The position numbers and the translations under genes were made by a program. The notes under the pieces are model-generated. The model worked only from the letters and a program-made list of their open reading frames with translations. It searched no databases and was not told the DNA's origin. Below, one piece after another: positions 17,134 through 26,673 of a stretch of 64,000 nucleotides of DNA. Each line of letters opens with the position of its first letter. Position 1 is the stretch's first letter. Source of the stretch: UBA8389 sp942493385 (GTDB lineage: Bacteria > Bacteroidota > Bacteroidia > Bacteroidales > UBA1402); the NCBI GenBank assembly GCA_942493385.1, contig OW818699.1, forward strand, positions 496,001-560,000. Direction: 5' to 3'.

Positions 17134-18036
17134 ATGCCTGCTCCGATACTGATTTCTGTTTATGCGCGCCTCAAACACCTACAGGGTTGCATCGACTCAT
17201 TGAAGGAAAATGAGTTGGCTAAGGAAACGGACTTGTTTGTAGTATCGGATGGGGCTCATCTTATCCAACTCCAAGAAACTATCGAGCAAATTCGAGCCTA
17301 TGTTCGGACAGTAAAAGGTTTTAAATCCGTTACACTTTTTGCATGGGAGAAAAATCTTGGTGGAGCAGAATCTGTTCGTAGGGCCCGTAAGGAAATCTTC
17401 GATCGATTCGATAGCCTTATTTATATGGAGGATGACAACATCGTTTCGCCGCTTTTCCTCTCTTATATGAATGATGGATTGGTACGTTATCAGGTTAATC
17501 CATCAGTGTTCGGCGTTTGCGGTTTCAATGTCAATGTAAAGATTCCAGAGGGTTATCCGTACGATGTGTATTTCATGAATTACATTTCAGCCAACGGCTG
17601 GGGAACCTGGAAACATAAGTATCTTCCATTCTTGGAAAACTATACGTTGCCCGATTTCAAAAGCAAGGAGTTTAAGGGCTATTTCCATTACCTGGAAAAA
17701 TCGGCCAACAACTTGAAGCGAATGGTACGGCAAGGAGCAAATTGGGGAGATGCCAAAGTGACTCATTATCTGTATCAGCAGAAATTGGTGTGTATGTTTC
17801 CATGCAAATCACTCGTTTACAACACGGGTTGGGATGGATCCGGCGAGCATTGCGGAAAAGATGAATCCTATTCTAAGCTGGAAATCAACACTGTAGAACC
17901 GATAAACAGCTTTCCCTTAACTTCTACCATCGATCCGGGTTGGCAAAAAGTAATCCGGGATTTTACCAAATATCCCTTTTTGGGGAAATGGAAAACCGCC
18001 CTGTACGATCAAAAAATGAGAATGAAAAGGCGTTAA
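17134..18036 (+). CDS. GT-A fold glycosyltransferase
   Basis: This 300-residue protein begins APILISVYARLKHLQGCIDSL, a GT2-type first strand, followed by FVVSDGAH, the WEKNLGGAESVRRARKEIF block, and an acidic YMEDDNIVSPLFL segment as the metal site. ANGWGTWKHK resembles the GWATW acceptor motif common to N-acetylglucosaminyltransferase-like GT-A enzymes of polysaccharide loci. It is the last gene of the plus-strand operon, and its TAA shares bases with the stop of the convergent wzx gene. A glycosyltransferase role is well supported. Donor and linkage are unknown. Confidence 0.78.
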   Translation: MPAPILISVYARLKHLQGCIDSLKENELAKETDLFVVSDGAHLIQLQETIEQIRAYVRTVKGFKSVTLFAWEKNLGGAESVRRARKEIFDRFDSLIYMEDDNIVSPLFLSYMNDGLVRYQVNPSVFGVCGFNVNVKIPEGYPYDVYFMNYISANGWGTWKHKYLPFLENYTLPDFKSKEFKGYFHYLEKSANNLKRMVRQGANWGDAKVTHYLYQQKLVCMFPCKSLVYNTGWDGSGEHCGKDESYSKLEINTVEPINSFPLTSTIDPGWQKVIRDFTKYPFLGKWKTALYDQKMRMKRR

Positions 18037-19487
18037 TGCTTTTTCCGCTGATTGACAATCTTAAGAACCCAACCCCAAACTTCCATCATTGCCTCGAGTT
18101 TTAAAAGGCGGCATATCAGTACATAGAATGATCCTACGAATAAGATACAGATGCTTAGCTTGAGAAGATTGCTATCTATTGACATGCTGATAAAGTATGC
18201 AGCACCACAAAGTATCGATGAAATGGCGAAATACGGTGTGCAGTCTTTAATATAGTGCCAGATTGTATAACCCACAACCTTGCCAGAAAGCAATAGGGAA
18301 AGCAGTAGCGCAGCCAAAGACGATAAAGCCAAACCAATGGCCAAGCCAATGACGCCCTTGTTGATGGTGATAAGGATCAATGCAACCAGTACTACCTTTT
18401 TTAAGATTTCAACATACAATACAGCTTTTGAACGACCTTTTGCCAAAACGGATTCTTGCAAAACAGCGTTGAAAGCGGTAAAAATTCCCGAAAAACAGAG
18501 AATTTGAAAGATGGGTACCGATTCCAGCCACTTCTCAGTCACCAGGAAAACAATCAGTGGTTTTGCAATAAGTACCACGCCCAACATAACTGGAAAACCA
18601 ACGAATGCTACTGTTTTAATGAGTTTGCCCAGGATGCGTTTCAGCCGGTCGTCTTCTTCGTTCAACTGAGAGAGCAGCGGTACGGATACTGCACGAAAGG
18701 TGTTGGAAATCAAACCTGAAGGAATGTCTTGGTATTTGCTTGCAAAATTGAAGAAACCGAGCTGGGCAACGTTGTAAAAACGACCGATAATCAGCGAGTA
18801 AACATTGGTGAATGCTGCATTGATCAAATTGGTGAACATCACTCGACTTCCAAAAGGAAACAAATCCTTGAGAACCTTTTTGCGGAAGGTTCCGCCAGGA
18901 CGAAAACCGCCATATCGCCAGCAAAAGATAACTTTGAAAGCGGAAAGTGAAACGGCTTGTATCACCAATGCCCAAACGCCGTAGCCCATCAAGGCGGCAG
19001 CTCCTGCCAAAATGGATGTTGGAATCAGGGCATAAATGTTTGCCTTGGCCGAACCGTTTAAATCCATCCGCAGATTTAGAACGATTTCCTGAACTACAAA
19101 CAAGGCATTCAAGGGTACGATTAAGAATAAGACTCTGGATAGACTCACCAATTCCGGTTGATGGAAAAACTGAGCAATGAGTGGGGCAGAAAAGAAAAGT
19201 AAACAATAAAAGAGCAGGCTTGTTCCGACATTATAAAGGAATATGGTCTGCAACTCATCCTGGCTGGCCTTTTTCTGATTGATGATGGCTCTGCCGTAGC
19301 CACTACCAACAATGGCAATTGAAACGGCACTGAAGAACATCAGGGATCCGACCAGACCGTAGTCTTTGGAAGTTAGGGCTCGTCCGAGAATGATACCAGT
19401 GACAAAATACAGGATTTGCTGCCCGAACTTGTCGATAAAGCTCCAGACCAGCGCAGTCGTTGTTTTTTGTTTCAGGGTTTTTTCCAT
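18033..19487 (-). CDS. wzx: Polysaccharide flippase (Wzx/MOP family)
   Basis: This 484-residue membrane protein has about 12-14 helices and the MOP/polysaccharide synthase start KTTTALVWSFIDKFGQQILYF, then GRALTSKDYGLVG. The first cytoplasmic loops are basic and the protein has no soluble domain. The family exports undecaprenyl-diphosphate-linked repeat units across the inner membrane for ligation or polymerisation. Length and order match WzxC-like flippases of Bacteroidota. It follows waaA by 14 nt in a gltX-waaA-wzx run. The downstream stop is shared with the convergent glycosyltransferase (TTAA, 18033-18036). Confidence 0.87.
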   Translation of the reverse strand: MEKTLKQKTTTALVWSFIDKFGQQILYFVTGIILGRALTSKDYGLVGSLMFFSAVSIAIVGSGYGRAIINQKKASQDELQTIFLYNVGTSLLFYCLLFFSAPLIAQFFHQPELVSLSRVLFLIVPLNALFVVQEIVLNLRMDLNGSAKANIYALIPTSILAGAAALMGYGVWALVIQAVSLSAFKVIFCWRYGGFRPGGTFRKKVLKDLFPFGSRVMFTNLINAAFTNVYSLIIGRFYNVAQLGFFNFASKYQDIPSGLISNTFRAVSVPLLSQLNEEDDRLKRILGKLIKTVAFVGFPVMLGVVLIAKPLIVFLVTEKWLESVPIFQILCFSGIFTAFNAVLQESVLAKGRSKAVLYVEILKKVVLVALILITINKGVIGLAIGLALSSLAALLLSLLLSGKVVGYTIWHYIKDCTPYFAISSILCGAAYFISMSIDSNLLKLSICILFVGSFYVLICRLLKLEAMMEVWGWVLKIVNQRKKH

Positions 19488-19501
19488 TAGATGGAAAGGA
19501 A

Positions 19502-20728
19502 TTATAAACGAAGATAGTTAATTACTTTTTCAGTTCCACCACTTCCATTAAGTACCATTTCACCGGCCTTTTTTCCGGCCTCTTGGCGGTAGTGAGTATC
19601 GGTATCAAGTTTCTCAAGCTGCTCATTGCATGCAGACTCGGAGTCTATTGTGAATGCACCACCACAAGCCAACAGTTCCTTCGCTTCGTGGAATTTGCCG
19701 AAGTTGGGGCCAAATAGGACAGGAATGCCGTATACGGCTGCTTCCAATGTATTGTGTATCCCATTCCCAAACCCACCACCGATGTAGACCATGTCACCAT
19801 AACGATAGATGGAAGAAAGCAAACCGAAGCAATCAATGATGAGGCAATCACTAGTGGCGGCTTCTTCAGGAGTGGTTTTTGTATAACGCAGAAAGGGTCT
19901 TTTCAATTGTGCTTCAATCGTTAAAAGATGATCTTCGTGAATTTCGTGCGGTGCAATGATGAGTTTCAAGTCAGGATGCGCATTAAAATAGGGGATGAAA
20001 AGCGCTTCGTCTTTGGGCCAGGAGCTTCCGGCAATGAGCACATTACCTTTGGCGCTTTTTGCAAATTGATCAGCAATGGGCAGATCTTTAGCTACGGCCT
20101 GAATTTCCAGTACCCGATCAAAACGTGTGTCACCAGATATGCTGACTTCATCCGTACGTCCAATTGATTGAAGCAAATCGATCGAGTTCTGATTCTGTAC
20201 AAAAAGATGGGTGAACGAATTCAACATTCGTCGATAAAATGGGGCATAATTTTTAAAAAACAATTGCTCTTTTCTGAAAATTCCTGAAACCAAATAAGTA
20301 GGAATCTGTCGGCGTTTGAGTGCTGTTAGGTAATTGGGCCAAAATTCATATTTGATGAAAAAGGCTTTTTGTGGCTGTACTAAGTTCAGAAAGCGCCGTA
20401 CATTCAAGATGGTGTCGAAGGGTAGGTAGCAAACCAAATCGGCTCCAGCGTAATTTTTTCGAACCTCATAGCCAGACGGTGAGAAAAAAGTTAGCAAGAT
20501 GCCATATTCTGGATGTTCGCTGTGGATTCGCTCCATGATGGGACGACCTTGTTCAAATTCTCCAAGTGAGGCGGCGTGAAACCAGAGCCACGGTTTGGAT
20601 TTGTCGATTCCATCGCGTAAAATACGCCATGAATTCCGATGACCGACCACCATTTTCCGAGCTTTCTTATGGAAAATTGCGACTAAACGGAATAGATATA
20701 CATAAAGCAAAATGCCGAGTTGGTACAT
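19502..20728 (-). CDS. waaA: 3-deoxy-D-manno-octulosonic acid transferase (Kdo transferase)
   Basis: This 408-residue GT30 enzyme transfers Kdo from CMP-Kdo to the lipid A precursor at the inner face of the inner membrane. Visible family features are the N-terminal membrane anchor (about residues 1-20), WFHAASLGEFEQGRP near residue 48, WPNYLTALKRR, the IAGSSWPKDEA and IIAPHEIHEDH strands, and the donor-side YIGGGFGNGIHNTLEAAVYG block near residue 310. Length is normal. It lies 10 nt after gltX. WaaA places the adjacent O-antigen genes in an LPS context. The start ATG at 20728 is the only one that keeps the membrane anchor. Confidence 0.94.
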   Translation of the reverse strand: MYQLGILLYVYLFRLVAIFHKKARKMVVGHRNSWRILRDGIDKSKPWLWFHAASLGEFEQGRPIMERIHSEHPEYGILLTFFSPSGYEVRKNYAGADLVCYLPFDTILNVRRFLNLVQPQKAFFIKYEFWPNYLTALKRRQIPTYLVSGIFRKEQLFFKNYAPFYRRMLNSFTHLFVQNQNSIDLLQSIGRTDEVSISGDTRFDRVLEIQAVAKDLPIADQFAKSAKGNVLIAGSSWPKDEALFIPYFNAHPDLKLIIAPHEIHEDHLLTIEAQLKRPFLRYTKTTPEEAATSDCLIIDCFGLLSSIYRYGDMVYIGGGFGNGIHNTLEAAVYGIPVLFGPNFGKFHEAKELLACGGAFTIDSESACNEQLEKLDTDTHYRQEAGKKAGEMVLNGSGGTEKVINYLRL

Positions 20729-20738
20729 GTACGTGTAT

Positions 20739-22301
20739 TTAGTTCAGTATTCGGATGGCCTGACGAAGCCGAAGCAATGTTTCTTCCTTTCCAATCATTC
20801 CGACAATGTCAAACAAATGCGGCCCTTTAGATTCGCCAACCAACGATAGGCGGAACGCGTTCATGACAGCCCCCATCTTGTATTCCTTTTGAGTGATCCA
20901 ATCCAATACCAGCGGTTCCAACGCTTCAGAAGAAAAATCAATTTCCGAATCCAAAACGTTGATTAATTCATTCATCTGACCAGCTGTTTCCGGTTTCCAG
21001 AATTTCTGGACGTTCTTTTCGGCGTACGCATCTGGACGTTTGAAGAAGAAGAAGCTTTGATCCCACAATTCTGTGACGAAACCGGCGCGCTCCTTAATGA
21101 ATCCAATGGCTTTTTCCACATAGTGTTTTGAGAAACAAACTCCGTTGAAATCGGGCAAATCGGATTGGGAAGTGGTGCAAATTTCTTTATTAATCAAGAT
21201 TTCATCGAACAAAACAGCCAGTTCTTCGTTCGATTTCTTTTGTAGGTATTGGTGGTTGAACCACTTTCCTTTTTCAAAATCAAATTTTGCGCCACTTTTA
21301 CTGCAGCGTTCAAGCGAAAAAAGTTCGATGAGTTCTTCGATGGAAAGCAATTCTTGCTCGGTGCCGGGGTTCCAACCAAGCAAGGCGAGAAAATTTACGA
21401 CGGCTTCGGGAAAGTAGCCAGACTCACGATATCCAGAGCTTTTGTCGCCAGTCTTGGGGTCTGTCCATTCGCATGGGAAAACCGGAAATCCAAGCCTGTC
21501 TCCGTCGCGTTTGCTTAGTTTGCCATTGCCATCGGGTTTCAGCAGCAATGGTAGATGTGCAAACAATGGCATGGTGTCTGTCCAGCCGAAAGCCTGATAA
21601 AGCAGGACGTGCAAGGGTGCTGAAGGCAACCATTCCTCACCACGAATCACATGGGATATTTCCATCAAATGGTCGTCTACGATGTTGGCCAAATGGTAGG
21701 TGGGCAATTGATCGGCCGATTTATAAAGTACCTTGTCATCCAATACGGAGGAATTGACACGAACTTCTCCGCGAATGATGTCATTGACAAGAATCGTTTC
21801 GTTAGGATGAACCAGAAAACGAACCACATAGTTCTCACCTTTGGAGATGCGGTCTTGAACTTCTTCTGCCGTAAGCGTGAGCGAATTCTTTAGTTGCATC
21901 CTGGTAGAGGCGTCGTACTGGAAATTACTGATTTCACCGCGGATTTTATCCAATTCATCGGGTGTGTCGAATGCTGTGTAAGCCTTGCCTGCAGCCAAAA
22001 GTTGGTCCACATGGATTTTATAGATTTCGCGTCTTTCGGACTGACGGTAGGGTGCATGTGCACCACCGCGCCCCACACCCTCATCAAAGGGGATGCCCAA
22101 CCAATTCAAAGCGTCGATGATGTATTCTTCAGCTCCTGGTACAAAGCGTTGGGTGTCGGTGTCTTCGATTCGAAGGAGAAAATCTCCACCGTTTTTCTTG
22201 GCAAACAAATAGTTGTATAGGGCGGTACGGACTCCGCCGATATGAAGCGGGCCTGTCGGGCTGGGAGCAAAACGGACCCGTACACGTTTGGTTTCAGACA
22301 T
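20739..22301 (-). CDS. gltX: Glutamyl-tRNA synthetase
   Basis: This 520-residue class I synthetase charges tRNA-Glu. The HIGH-class motif is PSPTGPLHIGG at residues 14-23, RIEDTD at 44-49, and the KMSKS-class motif KLSKRDGD at residues 261-268, followed by the anticodon-binding helical domain. The protein matches the discriminating bacterial family, with a longer C-terminal domain than some bacterial versions. A TACTTTTG -7 box lies 32 nt upstream on the minus strand. It heads a run with waaA and wzx, an arrangement that couples translation capacity with LPS synthesis only by position. The start is fixed by the conserved KRVRVRFAPSPTG. Confidence 0.96.
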   Translation of the reverse strand: MSETKRVRVRFAPSPTGPLHIGGVRTALYNYLFAKKNGGDFLLRIEDTDTQRFVPGAEEYIIDALNWLGIPFDEGVGRGGAHAPYRQSERREIYKIHVDQLLAAGKAYTAFDTPDELDKIRGEISNFQYDASTRMQLKNSLTLTAEEVQDRISKGENYVVRFLVHPNETILVNDIIRGEVRVNSSVLDDKVLYKSADQLPTYHLANIVDDHLMEISHVIRGEEWLPSAPLHVLLYQAFGWTDTMPLFAHLPLLLKPDGNGKLSKRDGDRLGFPVFPCEWTDPKTGDKSSGYRESGYFPEAVVNFLALLGWNPGTEQELLSIEELIELFSLERCSKSGAKFDFEKGKWFNHQYLQKKSNEELAVLFDEILINKEICTTSQSDLPDFNGVCFSKHYVEKAIGFIKERAGFVTELWDQSFFFFKRPDAYAEKNVQKFWKPETAGQMNELINVLDSEIDFSSEALEPLVLDWITQKEYKMGAVMNAFRLSLVGESKGPHLFDIVGMIGKEETLLRLRQAIRILN

Positions 22302-22332
22302 AGTGGATTGTTTGTAGTTGGTTTTCAGCCTG

Positions 22333-22340
22333 CAAAAGTA
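22333..22340 (-). promoter_or_regulatory. -7 box for gltX
   Basis: TACTTTTG on the minus strand matches TAnnTTTG and lies 32 nt before the gltX start. A weaker TACTTTTA on the plus strand at 22363-22370 could serve the divergent HD phosphohydrolase gene. Confidence 0.55.
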
Positions 22341-22388
22341 CGCTTTTTTAATAATTTAATTGTACTTTTATACACAAAGAACATCCTT

Positions 22389-24455
22389 ATGAAACGGAAG
22401 AAATTCAGGGAGGACCTCTCCCAGAACCTATTAAAAATAACTTTTTTTGTACTGGCCGCGCTCTTGATTGTTCAGTCATTTCCACGAGAAGGTCGTTTCC
22501 GATACAGTTTTCAGGAGGGGAAACCCTGGAGGTATGGCCTGATGACCGCACCTTACGATTTCCAGATTTATAAGACGGAAGGGGAAATAAAGACCGAAAC
22601 AGACAGTGTGATGCTCGGTTTTAAGCCCTACTTGAGGATGGATACTGCAGTTTCAACCACCATTATAGAAAAGCTTCAGAGCGATTTCATCCAAAATTTT
22701 TATGGAAAGATTCCCTCTCAATACATTGGGTTCCTTTCCAAGCGACTTTCTGAAATCTATGCCACTGGCATCTTGTCAGCAACCGATTATTCGGCCTTAG
22801 TTAAGGATTCCGTTCAATATGTTTTGGTGCTCAGGAATCGATTGGCCATGGAAAAGCCATTGACTTCGCTCTACACGACAACTGCAGCCTATGAAGCTCT
22901 TTTTGAGAAACTTCCTCCCAATATCAGTTCCAGCGTTCTGAAAACCTGCAAATTGAATAATTACATTCTGGAAAACATGATTCCGGATGAGCATTCCAAT
23001 CTAAAAGCCAAAGATAATTTCGAGAAAAAGGTTTCACAGACCGAGGGCCTTGTTCAACGGGGAGAACGCATCATTGACCGAGGTGAGATTATCTCTCCAG
23101 CCACCTATCGAATTCTTTACTCGCTGAAAAAAGTAGCAGAGGTTCGCTCCGTCGCCTCTGGTGGTAGTGGCGTTATGATTGGCCAGCTGGTACTTGTTTT
23201 TGGCCTTTTCATCCTGCAATTTCTCTTCTTATGGTTCTTCCGGCCATTTACGTATGAACGGAAAGCCAATGTTATTTTCATCTTGATTCTCATTACAGGA
23301 ATGGTGCTGCTCACTTCGCTGGTGGTCCATACCGGAGGCATCAGTGTGTATATGATTCCATACGCCATTTTGCCGATCATGATTCGAACGTTCTTCGATT
23401 CTCGTACTGCCTTGTTCGCACACATCATAACCGTATTGATTTCATCGACCATAGTGGCATCACCATACGAATTTTTGTTGCTGCAAATTGCGGCTGGTAT
23501 GACCTCCGTTTATTCACTCAGAGACCTGACGCAACGATCACAGCTGGTGCTTTGCGCCCTCTTGGTGCTGCTCACCTATGGAGTGATGTTCCTTGGCATT
23601 TCCTTGATTCAAGAGGGATTCGTCAGTAGGATCAACTGGAAGATGTTCCTGTATTTTCTTGTCAATGGAGGCCTGATGATGACCTCGTATTTGTTGATTT
23701 ACTTTTTTGAATGGCTTTTCGGTTATACGTCGAATGTGACATTGGTTGAGCTATCCAATATGAATAATCCCTTGCTTAGGGAGTTCTCAGAAACATGTCC
23801 TGGGAGTTTTCAACATTCCCTCCAGGTTTCGAACCTTGCTACGGCTGCCGCGCAGGAGATCAATGCCAACGTTCAGCTGGCTAGAACGGGTGCGCTTTAT
23901 CACGATATCGGTAAAATGAGTAATCCGATTTTCTTTGGTGAAAACCAGACGGGTATGAATCCGCATGATAAAATGCTGCCGGAAGAAAGTGCCAGGATGA
24001 TAGCCAGCCATGTTGCAGAAGGGATGAAATTGGCACATAAACACAACCTACCATTGGTTATTCGTGACTTTATCAGAATGCATCATGGCACAGGGCCTAT
24101 CCGATATTTCTACAATAAGTATCGAAAGGATCATCCAGGTGAGCCCGTTCCTACCGTCTATTTTTATACTGGAGTGAATCCGACGACCAAGGAAACGGCG
24201 ATTCTTATGATGGCCGATGCATTGGAAGCTTCTTCGAGGAGTTTGACTGAATATTCGGAAGAAAACATCTCCAATCTAGTGGATAAGATCATTAATGCCA
24301 AGATTCAGGACGGTGCGTTTAAAGAAGTTCCTATTACCTTTCGGGATATGGAGAAGGTAAAGGCCGTGTTCAAGGCAAAATTGCAGTCCATTTACCACAC
24401 ACGAATAGCGTATCCAGAATCACCGACGACACCAGATCCTGTAAATAAAGCTTAG
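22389..24455 (+). CDS. 7TM-HD family phosphohydrolase (PgpH-type)
   Basis: This 688-residue protein has the domain order of PgpH/YqfF proteins: a short cytoplasmic start, one transmembrane helix (residues 17-32), a 7TMR-HDED extracytoplasmic domain to about residue 250, seven helices (about 270-440), and a C-terminal HD domain. The HD signature is FQHSLQVSNLA, then GALYHDIGKMSNP, with HHGTGPIRYFY later. In Firmicutes this family hydrolyses cyclic di-AMP. In Bacteroidota the substrate is usually presumed to be the same but is not proven here. The frame is open further upstream to 22242, but that part overlaps gltX and is not protein-like. The ATG at 22389 starts the family N terminus. Its stop overlaps the convergent stop at 24452. 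Confidence 0.9.
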   Translation: MKRKKFREDLSQNLLKITFFVLAALLIVQSFPREGRFRYSFQEGKPWRYGLMTAPYDFQIYKTEGEIKTETDSVMLGFKPYLRMDTAVSTTIIEKLQSDFIQNFYGKIPSQYIGFLSKRLSEIYATGILSATDYSALVKDSVQYVLVLRNRLAMEKPLTSLYTTTAAYEALFEKLPPNISSSVLKTCKLNNYILENMIPDEHSNLKAKDNFEKKVSQTEGLVQRGERIIDRGEIISPATYRILYSLKKVAEVRSVASGGSGVMIGQLVLVFGLFILQFLFLWFFRPFTYERKANVIFILILITGMVLLTSLVVHTGGISVYMIPYAILPIMIRTFFDSRTALFAHIITVLISSTIVASPYEFLLLQIAAGMTSVYSLRDLTQRSQLVLCALLVLLTYGVMFLGISLIQEGFVSRINWKMFLYFLVNGGLMMTSYLLIYFFEWLFGYTSNVTLVELSNMNNPLLREFSETCPGSFQHSLQVSNLATAAAQEINANVQLARTGALYHDIGKMSNPIFFGENQTGMNPHDKMLPEESARMIASHVAEGMKLAHKHNLPLVIRDFIRMHHGTGPIRYFYNKYRKDHPGEPVPTVYFYTGVNPTTKETAILMMADALEASSRSLTEYSEENISNLVDKIINAKIQDGAFKEVPITFRDMEKVKAVFKAKLQSIYHTRIAYPESPTTPDPVNKA

Positions 24456-26440
24456 AATCCTGAACGGATGCCGATGCGGATATTCCAAGGCTGAACTTCG
24501 AAGCGGGGTGAGTTGACGGTTTGTCCGTCCACTTTCAATTGCAAGGCTGGGTTGTTCCAATCTGTTTTGACACTTTGGCGTGTAAGGAAAAAACCGTCGG
24601 ATTCTTTCAATTGCAGGTAGTCTCTTTTGAACAGCAATGCCTGAAACCAGGAGGCATCTGTAAACAACTCGTATTGTTTCCCCATACGAACTGAAAAGCC
24701 AATGGATGGCTTCAACCCAAAACCGGATTTGCTTGCTTTCAATACCAGATTTTCGGAGTCAAAGGTTTTGCCATCCAGCACCAGATTGCCACCGGTATTG
24801 CTGAGGCGGCCCAATTCCAGCCTGGAGGTAATGGTGGAAGCAGCCAAGCCAAGATCCATAAAGATCATACGACCACTCGGTGCCAGTGATATCCGATATG
24901 CAGCACCAAGGTCCATTTGTAGTTGCTCGACTCCATATAGGGCAGTAGAGATTGTTCCAGTCAACGACCATTTCTTGTTCAGTTCGAAACGGATGCCATC
25001 CATGGTGGATATTCCGAATTCAGTCGTTTTTACGTTTGTTGTTCCCAAAGTATTGCCATTGTAAATTAGGTCGTGTGCTCCTCCATTATAATGAACTGGC
25101 AGGTAGGCTATGCCACCGTCGAAGGTAAATCGCTTCAGGAAGAGAAGTGCTTTTTCATCTGCTGTGAGTTCCTTATTGTAGGTCATTGTGAGCTGTTTCA
25201 GCGCATCTTCCTTTTTATAGCTGAGCGTTGCCTGATTGTTCATGATCTTGCTCTGCTCCAAGATGTTATAATCCTTCCAATAACTGGAATCGTAAGGCTG
25301 CGCTTCGATGGAAAGGATGGCTCCAGATGCAAACTGTTGGCTGAAGGGGATTGGCGAGACTTCTTTCGTTTGAATGGAGGTGGTCACATATTCAATGTCC
25401 TTGAAGACGCGTTTTCTACTCGCCGTGTTCAAACCACTGGTTTTGTAGTTGATGTACCCGAGGTTGTATGTTCCGTTTTGCTCGGTGTAACCAATCTTAA
25501 TGCTCGTCATTCCAGGTACATAGTCCATGTCGGGCAACTGGTTCATGTTCAAATTGCTGAACCCTGCCCGCCAAAAGTCGAAACCCACAAAAGCGTAATT
25601 GTCTCTGTCAATGTACATTTTTCCCTGAAAACTGGAGTTGGGCAGCTTCTTGTTCTTAAAGGATAGAATGTAAATGTTGCTTATGCTGTCCTTGAGTGAA
25701 CCGACCAGCTCAATTTTCCAGTTACGGTATTCCGAAGGCCGAATGAAATCCCAACGGCTGAAAACGATGTCGAGGTCGTTCGGAAAATGGGGACCACCAT
25801 AATAACGGATATCATTGATGCTGTCTATGCCCGGAAATACGTTCTTGCGTGATTTCTCCACGCGAATCTGCCCAAAATTGGTCGTGTTCTTATACGTATT
25901 CTTGTAAACATCCAGAACGGCTTCGTTGAAATAGAGGAAAGTGCTGTCTTTGAGCCGCTGTGTCTCGCGGTAGAATCCTTGGCACAAAGTTGGTTCCGAC
26001 GGATAATTTTGTGGAATGGCATCCCATGCTTTTTGCAGGAATTCTTTGCAAAAATCGTTTCGTGTTACCACGACCTCCGTCATTTGGTAACTTTTTGGTT
26101 GGAGTAGGATCGTTGCGTTTTCAGACAACGATGAAATTGTTACAGTTCGCGCGGTGTATCCCATGAATGAAACACTCAGGACTTCAGCCGAAGCTGAAGC
26201 GGGTGCCTGCAGCGTCCACTCACCATCCATGTTGCTGGCAGTACCAATGCCGAGTTTATTGATGCTCAGCGTAGCATAGGCAAGTGGCTCCTTGCTAACT
26301 GCATCGATAACTCTACCATGCAAGGAAATTGGAATTGATGGTATGTTGGAGCCGCTTGCTTCGGTTGATGTCGTTTGTGCAAAAGCACTTAATGATTGAA
26401 AAAGAAGTAAACTGCAGAAAAACAGATAGTTGTATTTCAT
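24452..26440 (-). CDS. Secreted carboxypeptidase-regulatory-like domain protein
   Basis: This protein is about 662 residues. The ATG at 26440 gives a signal peptide (KYNYLFFCSLLLFQSLSAFA, cleaved after AFAQ). The longer frame to 26488 begins beside a promoter box and spoils that signal. After it comes a CarboxypepD_reg-like/CNA-B-type domain (about residues 40-130: HGRVIDAVSKEPLAYATLSI, then a plug-like MTEVVVTR), then a large beta-rich region that may be an outer-membrane barrel, ending in an aromatic-rich IRIGIRSGF strand typical of outer-membrane barrels. The N-terminal module is shared with TonB-dependent transporters, but no TonB plug or barrel signature of that family was recognised. 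Function is unknown. Confidence 0.75.
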   Translation of the reverse strand: MKYNYLFFCSLLLFQSLSAFAQTTSTEASGSNIPSIPISLHGRVIDAVSKEPLAYATLSINKLGIGTASNMDGEWTLQAPASASAEVLSVSFMGYTARTVTISSLSENATILLQPKSYQMTEVVVTRNDFCKEFLQKAWDAIPQNYPSEPTLCQGFYRETQRLKDSTFLYFNEAVLDVYKNTYKNTTNFGQIRVEKSRKNVFPGIDSINDIRYYGGPHFPNDLDIVFSRWDFIRPSEYRNWKIELVGSLKDSISNIYILSFKNKKLPNSSFQGKMYIDRDNYAFVGFDFWRAGFSNLNMNQLPDMDYVPGMTSIKIGYTEQNGTYNLGYINYKTSGLNTASRKRVFKDIEYVTTSIQTKEVSPIPFSQQFASGAILSIEAQPYDSSYWKDYNILEQSKIMNNQATLSYKKEDALKQLTMTYNKELTADEKALLFLKRFTFDGGIAYLPVHYNGGAHDLIYNGNTLGTTNVKTTEFGISTMDGIRFELNKKWSLTGTISTALYGVEQLQMDLGAAYRISLAPSGRMIFMDLGLAASTITSRLELGRLSNTGGNLVLDGKTFDSENLVLKASKSGFGLKPSIGFSVRMGKQYELFTDASWFQALLFKRDYLQLKESDGFFLTRQSVKTDWNNPALQLKVDGQTVNSPRFEVQPWNIRIGIRSGF

Positions 26441-26461
26441 TTTTTGAATATTTTCGTAACC

Positions 26462-26480
26462 GACTTTTTGCCGAAAAGTC
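26462..26480 (-). other. Perfect inverted repeat in the 5' leader of the 24452-26440 gene
   Basis: GACTTTT and AAAAGTC form a perfect 7-bp stem with a TGCCG loop. It lies between the -7 box (26486-26493) and the start codon at 26440, so it would be in the leader RNA or act as an operator. Confidence 0.5.
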
Positions 26481-26485
26481 AGTTG

Positions 26486-26493
26486 CAAAAATA
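26486..26493 (-). promoter_or_regulatory. -7 box for the 24452-26440 gene
   Basis: TATTTTTG on the minus strand matches TAnnTTTG, 45 nt upstream of the chosen start. The position supports starting at 26440 rather than 26488. Confidence 0.5.
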
Positions 26494-26673
26494 CACTTAA
26501 TAGTTAGAGAACTACTTGATCAGACAATATTTTTTGAACACGATTTGGAGTGAAAAAAGTTTCCTAATTATTTTTTTTAAAGATGATCCAATTGTATATT
26601 TAGTTCGTGATTATCAAGGATTAACGACATTTAATCCCTTCTACCACTCTCGATTCCTTAATACCCTATTGCC

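Noticed and set aside
22242..22388. Upstream extension of the HD phosphohydrolase frame to 22242
   Set aside because: It overlaps the start of gltX on the other strand and its promoter, and the residues do not resemble the family. The family N terminus begins at 22389.
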